64,000 bases of DNA from JBGQOJ01 sp052119585 (GTDB taxonomy: Bacteria; Pseudomonadota; Alphaproteobacteria; Rhodobacterales; Rhodobacteraceae), in the NCBI RefSeq assembly GCF_052119585.1, contig NZ_JBGQOJ010000004.1, positions 124,001 to 188,000 on the forward strand. Direction: 5' to 3'. The notes under the pieces are model-generated. The model saw nothing but the letters and a program-made list of their open reading frames with translations. It made no database searches and had not been told where the DNA came from. Position numbers and translations under genes: made by a program. Positions 60,127-64,000 of the stretch are shown here, piece after piece. The stretch's first letter is position 1. The number at the start of each line of letters is the position of its first letter.

Positions 60127-61170
60127 CTACGCCTTTGCCTGCCATTCCCACGCGCCATCGGGTCGCATTTTGCGTGTCACGACACCGGATTGAAAAAGAT
60201 GGGACAGATGCGCCACGGCCTCGACAAGGGCCAGACCGTATTCTGCCTCGCCGATCGGACGCTTGAACAGCGGCGGGAAACATTCGCCGCCCGTGGCGGG
60301 ATGCGCCAGATGTTCCAGCAGCCGCGCCAAGGCGCCGTGGTGATTGTCGATCAACTGCCGCATGCGGGTCGGCAAGCCGGTAAAGGGCAATTTATGACCG
60401 CCCAGAACCAGATGATCCTCTCTGGCCAAGGGGGCTAACCTCTCGCAGGCCTCCAACCAGTCGGCGACGGGGTCTGCCTCCGGCTCGGTCGCATAAACGC
60501 CGATATTGGGCGAAATGGAGGGAAGGATCTGATCGCCCGCAATGACCAAGTTGTCATCGCGCGACCAGAATGTCGCGTGTTCCGGCGAATGGCCGTTGCC
60601 GATATGCACATCCCAATCGCGCCCGCCCATCCTGATCACGTCATCCTGCCGGATACGCCGGAACCCGAGCGGCATTTCGTAAACCACATCTGCAAAATTG
60701 AATGGTCGTTCCGTTTCACGTTTCGCATAAATCCCGGCATCCATGCCGCTGGCCCGCCAAAACGCCAGCGTCTCCTCTGCGGGGGTATCTTGCGTGTCCA
60801 ACGTCAGCATCCGCGAAAACAGCCAAGCCGTTCGCGTGGTCCACAGATCGGCCCCGTGGATCGACTGGAACCATCCCGCCAAACCCATGTGGTCAGGGTG
60901 GTGGTGCGTCACGACAACACGCGATACGGGCTTACCCCCCAAAGGCCCCGCCAAAAGTGCCTCCCAGATCGCACGGGTTCTGGCCGCATTGAAACCCGTG
61001 TCGATCACCGTCCAGCTATCGCCTTCGTCCAGCGCGTAGACGTTGACATGGTCCAGCTTCATCGGCAGCGGCAGGCGCATCCAAAGAACGCCTTCTGCGA
61101 CTTCGATCGCTTCGCCCTCGGCGGGGGGCGTCTCGAACGGATATCTAATGCCGGTTGCCGTGTCTTTCAT
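60127..61170 (-). CDS. MBL-fold metallohydrolase
   Basis: This 347-residue metallo-beta-lactamase-fold protein has the metal motif THHHPDHMG near residue 88, a second histidine in IGNGHSPEH and an aspartate in IAGDQIL, the set for a dinuclear site. The C-terminal part (about 245-347) is a helical winged domain (EHLAHPATGGECFPPLFKRP) seen in LACTB2-like proteins. Substrate is unknown, thioesters and RNA ends being options. Its start overlaps the acyl-CoA dehydrogenase stop by 4 bases (ATGA), so the two form an operon. Confidence 0.82.
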   Translation of the reverse strand: MKDTATGIRYPFETPPAEGEAIEVAEGVLWMRLPLPMKLDHVNVYALDEGDSWTVIDTGFNAARTRAIWEALLAGPLGGKPVSRVVVTHHHPDHMGLAGWFQSIHGADLWTTRTAWLFSRMLTLDTQDTPAEETLAFWRASGMDAGIYAKRETERPFNFADVVYEMPLGFRRIRQDDVIRMGGRDWDVHIGNGHSPEHATFWSRDDNLVIAGDQILPSISPNIGVYATEPEADPVADWLEACERLAPLAREDHLVLGGHKLPFTGLPTRMRQLIDNHHGALARLLEHLAHPATGGECFPPLFKRPIGEAEYGLALVEAVAHLSHLFQSGVVTRKMRPDGAWEWQAKA

Positions 61171-62882
61171 GACATCAGATCGTCAAGCGTTACGGCGTAA
61201 AGCTCTGCCGCGCCCTCGCGGACATGGGTCAAAAGGGCGGCGTGTTCCGGCAGAAGACGCTTGATAAAGAACCGCGCAAGATTGGTGCGCGGCCCTGTGC
61301 CACCTTCGGCTTTGGCCGCCATCAGATGGGCATGCGCGCCCAACACACGGGCATAGGCCCGCAAATAGGGAACCGCCCCCGCGAAGCGGTTGTTCAGATC
61401 GCTTTGCGCCACCAGCCACTCGGTGGTTTCGCGCAGGGTTTCGGCCGCCGACCATACCGCCGTTGCCATATTCGGGAACTGGCCGCGCGCCGCCTCTGCC
61501 CCCGCCTCGATCTCTTCCAGAATACGGTAGGCGGCTTCACCCCCATCCATCAGCTTGCGCGCGACAAGGTCCATCGCCTGAATGCCGTTGGTGCCTTCGT
61601 AAATCGCGGTGACCCGCACATCGCGCAGATATTGCGATGCGCCCGTTTCCTCGATGAAGCCCATGCCGCCATGCACCTGCACCCCGGTATTGGCCACATC
61701 CACGCCGACATCGGTTCCGTATGCCTTGGAAATCGGCGTCAAAAACGCGGCGCGGGCGTGCCAATCGGCGTCGCCCGTCGCACGGGCCATATCAATGGCA
61801 ACCGCACAAGACAGCGCAATGGACCGCGCCGCGAAAATCTCGGACTTCATCGTGGCCAGCATGCGCCGCACATCGGCGTGGTCGGCAATGCTGCCCGCCC
61901 CCGCAACAGGTGTTTTGCCTTGCTTGCGGTCCATCGCGTAGGCAAGCGCGTGTTGATACGCCCCTTCTGCCGCACCGATCCCCTGCACCCCGACCCCAAG
62001 CCGCGCGTTGTTCATCATTGTGAACATCGCCTTCATCCCCGCATGGGGCGCGCCGATCAGCCAGCCTTTCGCACCGTCATATTGCATCACCGCCGTCGGA
62101 GACCCGTGCAGCCCCATCTTGTGCTCCAGGCTGACAACCTTCAGCGTATTGGCGACACCGGCGTTGCCATCGGCGTCCGGCAACCGCTTTGGCACCATGA
62201 ACAGGCTGATCCCCTTGGTGCCGTCCGCCCCGTCGGGCAGGCGGGCCAGCACCAGATGGCAGACATTGTCGGTAAAGTCGTTGTCGGCCCAGCTGATGTA
62301 AATCTTTTGACCGGTGATCGCGTAGGTTCCGTCGCCGTTCGGCTCTGCCTTGGTCCGCAACGCGCCCACATCCGATCCCGCCTGCGGTTCGGTCAGGTTC
62401 ATCGTTCCGCACCATTCGCCGGAAATCAGTTTCGGGATGTATAGCTCTTTGATCTCGTCACTTGCGTGATGTTCCAGTGCCTCTATCTGGCCCTGCGTCA
62501 TCAGCGGGTTCAGCTGCAACGACAGGCAGGCCGACGACATCATCTCGTTCACCGCGGTGGTCAGCGCGATGGGCAGGCCCATGCCGCCATGGGTGGCATC
62601 CGCGCTCATTCCGATCCATCCGCCTTCGGCAATCGCGGCATAGCCCCCGTCAAAACCCGGCGACGTGCGCACAACGCCATTTTCCAGCACGGCGGGATAC
62701 AAATCGCCGCTGCGTTGCAGGGGGGCAAGGACCTCTTCACACAGCTTGCCCGCCTCGAACAGAATCGCATCGCGTAAATCATTGGTCGCATCTGCGAAAA
62801 GTTCGGTTGCAACAACTTGGTCGAGACCGACAATATGGTCGAAAATAAACTGAAAATCATTGATCGGAGCGCGATATGGCAT
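61167..62882 (-). CDS. acyl-CoA dehydrogenase, long form with C-terminal extension
   Basis: This flavoenzyme of 571 residues introduces a trans double bond in acyl-CoA and passes electrons to ETF. Parts seen are the FAD segment MNLTEPQAGSDVGALRTKAE near residue 160, DRKQGKTPVAG, VQVHGGMGFIEETGASQYLR with the substrate loop, and an extended C-terminal domain beyond the usual 380-400 residues. The ATG at 62882 has GGAGG upstream. It is upstream of and overlaps the MBL hydrolase gene. ETF-ubiquinone oxidoreductase at 49606 would be its electron partner. Confidence 0.93.
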   Translation of the reverse strand: MPYRAPINDFQFIFDHIVGLDQVVATELFADATNDLRDAILFEAGKLCEEVLAPLQRSGDLYPAVLENGVVRTSPGFDGGYAAIAEGGWIGMSADATHGGMGLPIALTTAVNEMMSSACLSLQLNPLMTQGQIEALEHHASDEIKELYIPKLISGEWCGTMNLTEPQAGSDVGALRTKAEPNGDGTYAITGQKIYISWADNDFTDNVCHLVLARLPDGADGTKGISLFMVPKRLPDADGNAGVANTLKVVSLEHKMGLHGSPTAVMQYDGAKGWLIGAPHAGMKAMFTMMNNARLGVGVQGIGAAEGAYQHALAYAMDRKQGKTPVAGAGSIADHADVRRMLATMKSEIFAARSIALSCAVAIDMARATGDADWHARAAFLTPISKAYGTDVGVDVANTGVQVHGGMGFIEETGASQYLRDVRVTAIYEGTNGIQAMDLVARKLMDGGEAAYRILEEIEAGAEAARGQFPNMATAVWSAAETLRETTEWLVAQSDLNNRFAGAVPYLRAYARVLGAHAHLMAAKAEGGTGPRTNLARFFIKRLLPEHAALLTHVREGAAELYAVTLDDLMS

Positions 62883-62996
62883 TTTTGCCTCCCTCAAACG
62901 CGGCTTGGCAGCGGACCAAGGCGCGGGTATGTCATTTTAATATGACCCCAACCTAGTCAATAGGCCCGCCCCTTCAACAGGAACGCAGCGTCAGAA

Positions 62997-63956
62997 ATGC
63001 AAAGCTTGCAAACACTTGCCTTGGGCACCGCGCCCACGGACATCGAAAAAGCCGCACAGATCCTGTCGGATGGCGGGCTTGTCGCCTTTCCGACCGAAAC
63101 TGTTTACGGCCTTGGCGGCGATGCACGCAACGATCTGGCGGTCGCGCGGATCTTTGACGCCAAGGGGCGGCCAAGGTTCAATCCGCTGATCATTCACCTG
63201 CCAACCCTCGGCGCCGCCAGACAATTCGCACAGTTCACCGACACAGCCGAACGGCTTGCCGCCGCATTCTGGCCCGGACCATTGACCCTTGTCCTGCCGT
63301 TGAAACAGGGCCACGGGCTATCGCCGCTTGTCACCGCCGATCTGTCGACGGTCGCCATCCGCGTGCCGGCCCATAGGGTCGCTCAGGCGGTGTTGACCGC
63401 GTTCGGCGGTCCGGTCGCAGCTCCTTCGGCCAACCTTTCCGGCAAGATCAGCCCGACCAGCGCCGCGCATGTCGCAGCAGGCCTGACGGGGCGCATCGAT
63501 GCCATCGTTGATGGCGGCGATTGTGCGGTGGGGCTGGAATCCACAATCATCGGGCTGGATGGCGCGCCGACGCTGTTGCGCGCCGGTGGCGTTCCGGCAG
63601 AGGCGATAGAGGCCTGCCTTGGCCATACATTGCAGCGCGGCGGTGACGGCCCGAAACCCAATGCCCCGGGACAGCTTGCCTCGCATTACGCGCCGGGTGC
63701 CAAGGTGCGCCTGAATGCGTCGGGAAAAGAAAAGGGCGAGGTTCTGCTTGGCTTTGGCCCCTGCGAAGGTGCGGACCTGAACCTATCGCCTGCGGGTGAT
63801 CTGGTAGAGGCGGCGGCGAACCTGTTCGGCCACCTTCACCGGCTGGATGCGCTGAACGCGGACACCATCGCGGTTTCGCCCATTCCCGAGACCGGCCTTG
63901 GCCGTGCGATCAACGACAGACTGCGACGCGCAGCGGCCCCCAGACCCTGCCCTTAG
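62997..63956 (+). CDS. L-threonylcarbamoyladenylate synthase (Sua5/TsaC type)
   Basis: This 319-residue enzyme makes threonylcarbamoyl-AMP for the t6A37 modification of tRNAs. The YrdC core lies at about 15-200, with FPTETVYGLGGDA, AKGRPRFNPLIIHL, ANLSGKISPTSAAHV and DGGDCAVGLESTII. A C-terminal Sua5 domain (about 230-315) follows, making it the long Sua5 form rather than short TsaC. The ATG at 62997 has no strong Shine-Dalgarno. It diverges from the acyl-CoA dehydrogenase. Confidence 0.93.
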   Translation: MQSLQTLALGTAPTDIEKAAQILSDGGLVAFPTETVYGLGGDARNDLAVARIFDAKGRPRFNPLIIHLPTLGAARQFAQFTDTAERLAAAFWPGPLTLVLPLKQGHGLSPLVTADLSTVAIRVPAHRVAQAVLTAFGGPVAAPSANLSGKISPTSAAHVAAGLTGRIDAIVDGGDCAVGLESTIIGLDGAPTLLRAGGVPAEAIEACLGHTLQRGGDGPKPNAPGQLASHYAPGAKVRLNASGKEKGEVLLGFGPCEGADLNLSPAGDLVEAAANLFGHLHRLDALNADTIAVSPIPETGLGRAINDRLRRAAAPRPCP

Positions 63957-64000
63957 GCATGGCCCGCCGAAGGCGAAAGCGTCAGCGGATCGACCCCCAG
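63953..64000 (-). CDS. possible C-terminal end of a minus-strand gene
   Basis: On the minus strand a frame enters from the window edge and stops at TAA (63953-63955), sharing bases with the Sua5 TAG. Only about 15 codons (ending LSPSAGHA) are visible, too few to identify a family. The shared convergent stop is the same pattern seen at other gene pairs here, which is the main support. Confidence 0.35.
   Translation of the reverse strand: MGVDPLTLSPSAGHA

Noticed and set aside
1..64000. tRNA, rRNA, insertion sequence, prophage or integrase genes
   Set aside because: No TPsiC-like arms with matching stems, no transposase or integrase motifs, and no terminal repeats were seen.

Overview
This window is GC-rich chromosomal DNA from an alphaproteobacterium, most likely a member of the Rhodobacteraceae/Roseobacter group. 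The evidence is the family content: a TrcR (DUF1013) cell-cycle regulator, a TIGR02302 (DUF4175) giant membrane protein, COQ9, the tiny aa3-type cytochrome oxidase subunit IV, L-malyl-CoA/beta-methylmalyl-CoA lyase (mcl1) of the ethylmalonyl-CoA pathway, an argH-lipoprotein-DUF2834-lysA operon, phaA-phaB without phaC, and RTX calcium-binding proteins. Genus cannot be fixed from sequence alone. Genes are tightly packed and no gap exceeds about 300 bases. I see no tRNA or rRNA, CRISPR, insertion sequence, integrase or prophage, so this reads as core genome with a few accessory genes.

Layout. 1-11.5 kb: nudC, a Tat-exported 2',3'-cyclic nucleotidase, rsgA, the SRP RNA gene with a clear promoter, a tyrosine-phosphatase-like protein, the dnaX-ybaB-recR cluster, trcR, a secreted RNase T2, a quinone oxidoreductase and COQ9. 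11.6-16.6 kb: rpsU with a hairpin between Shine-Dalgarno and start, an asnC-citF operon divergent from alanine dehydrogenase, mscL and an RTX protein. 16.8-22.9 kb: translation and glycolysis genes (rpmI, rplT, pheS, pheT, pyk). 23-30.4 kb: N-formylglutamate amidohydrolase, DUF1244, a second RTX protein behind a perfect 13-bp inverted repeat, D-amino-acid transaminase, a TIM-barrel epimerase divergent from mcl1, a DUF7282 secreted protein and accA. 30.4-40.6 kb: envelope and amino-acid genes (ftsE-ftsX-plsC, zinc-ribbon membrane protein, the argH-lysA-TIGR02302 operon), a TlpA-like thioredoxin and tag. 40.7-52.3 kb: an EAL protein, phaA-phaB, an EamA exporter, YdcH, a TrmN6-like methylase, polyprenyl synthase, ispE with a large TPR protein, ETF-ubiquinone oxidoreductase and a PAP2 enzyme. 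52.4-64 kb: greA with an unknown membrane protein, a molybdenum cofactor block (fdhD-mobA-mobB and a MoeA fusion), azlCD, a lipoprotein, cytochrome oxidase subunit IV, MBL hydrolase with acyl-CoA dehydrogenase, and a Sua5/TsaC protein.

How the genes fit together. Several enzymes concern acetyl-CoA: accA commits it to fatty acids, phaA-phaB make 3-hydroxybutyryl-CoA, and mcl1 closes the ethylmalonyl-CoA pathway. Acyl-CoA dehydrogenase feeds electrons through ETF to ETF-ubiquinone oxidoreductase and the quinone pool, which ispB-type polyprenyl synthase and COQ9 help supply. The molybdenum block matures molybdoenzymes such as formate dehydrogenase.

No large undescribed defence or secretion system is visible. 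The most interesting signals are small: an orphan citF translationally tied to the AsnC regulator of ald, a MoeA fused to a DUF429-like domain, several RNA or operator structures at gene starts (rpsU, RTX, DUF7282), TTGC/GCAA dyads in the mcl1 promoter, an orphan terminator suggesting a small RNA, and short genes that ordinary ORF length cut-offs miss.
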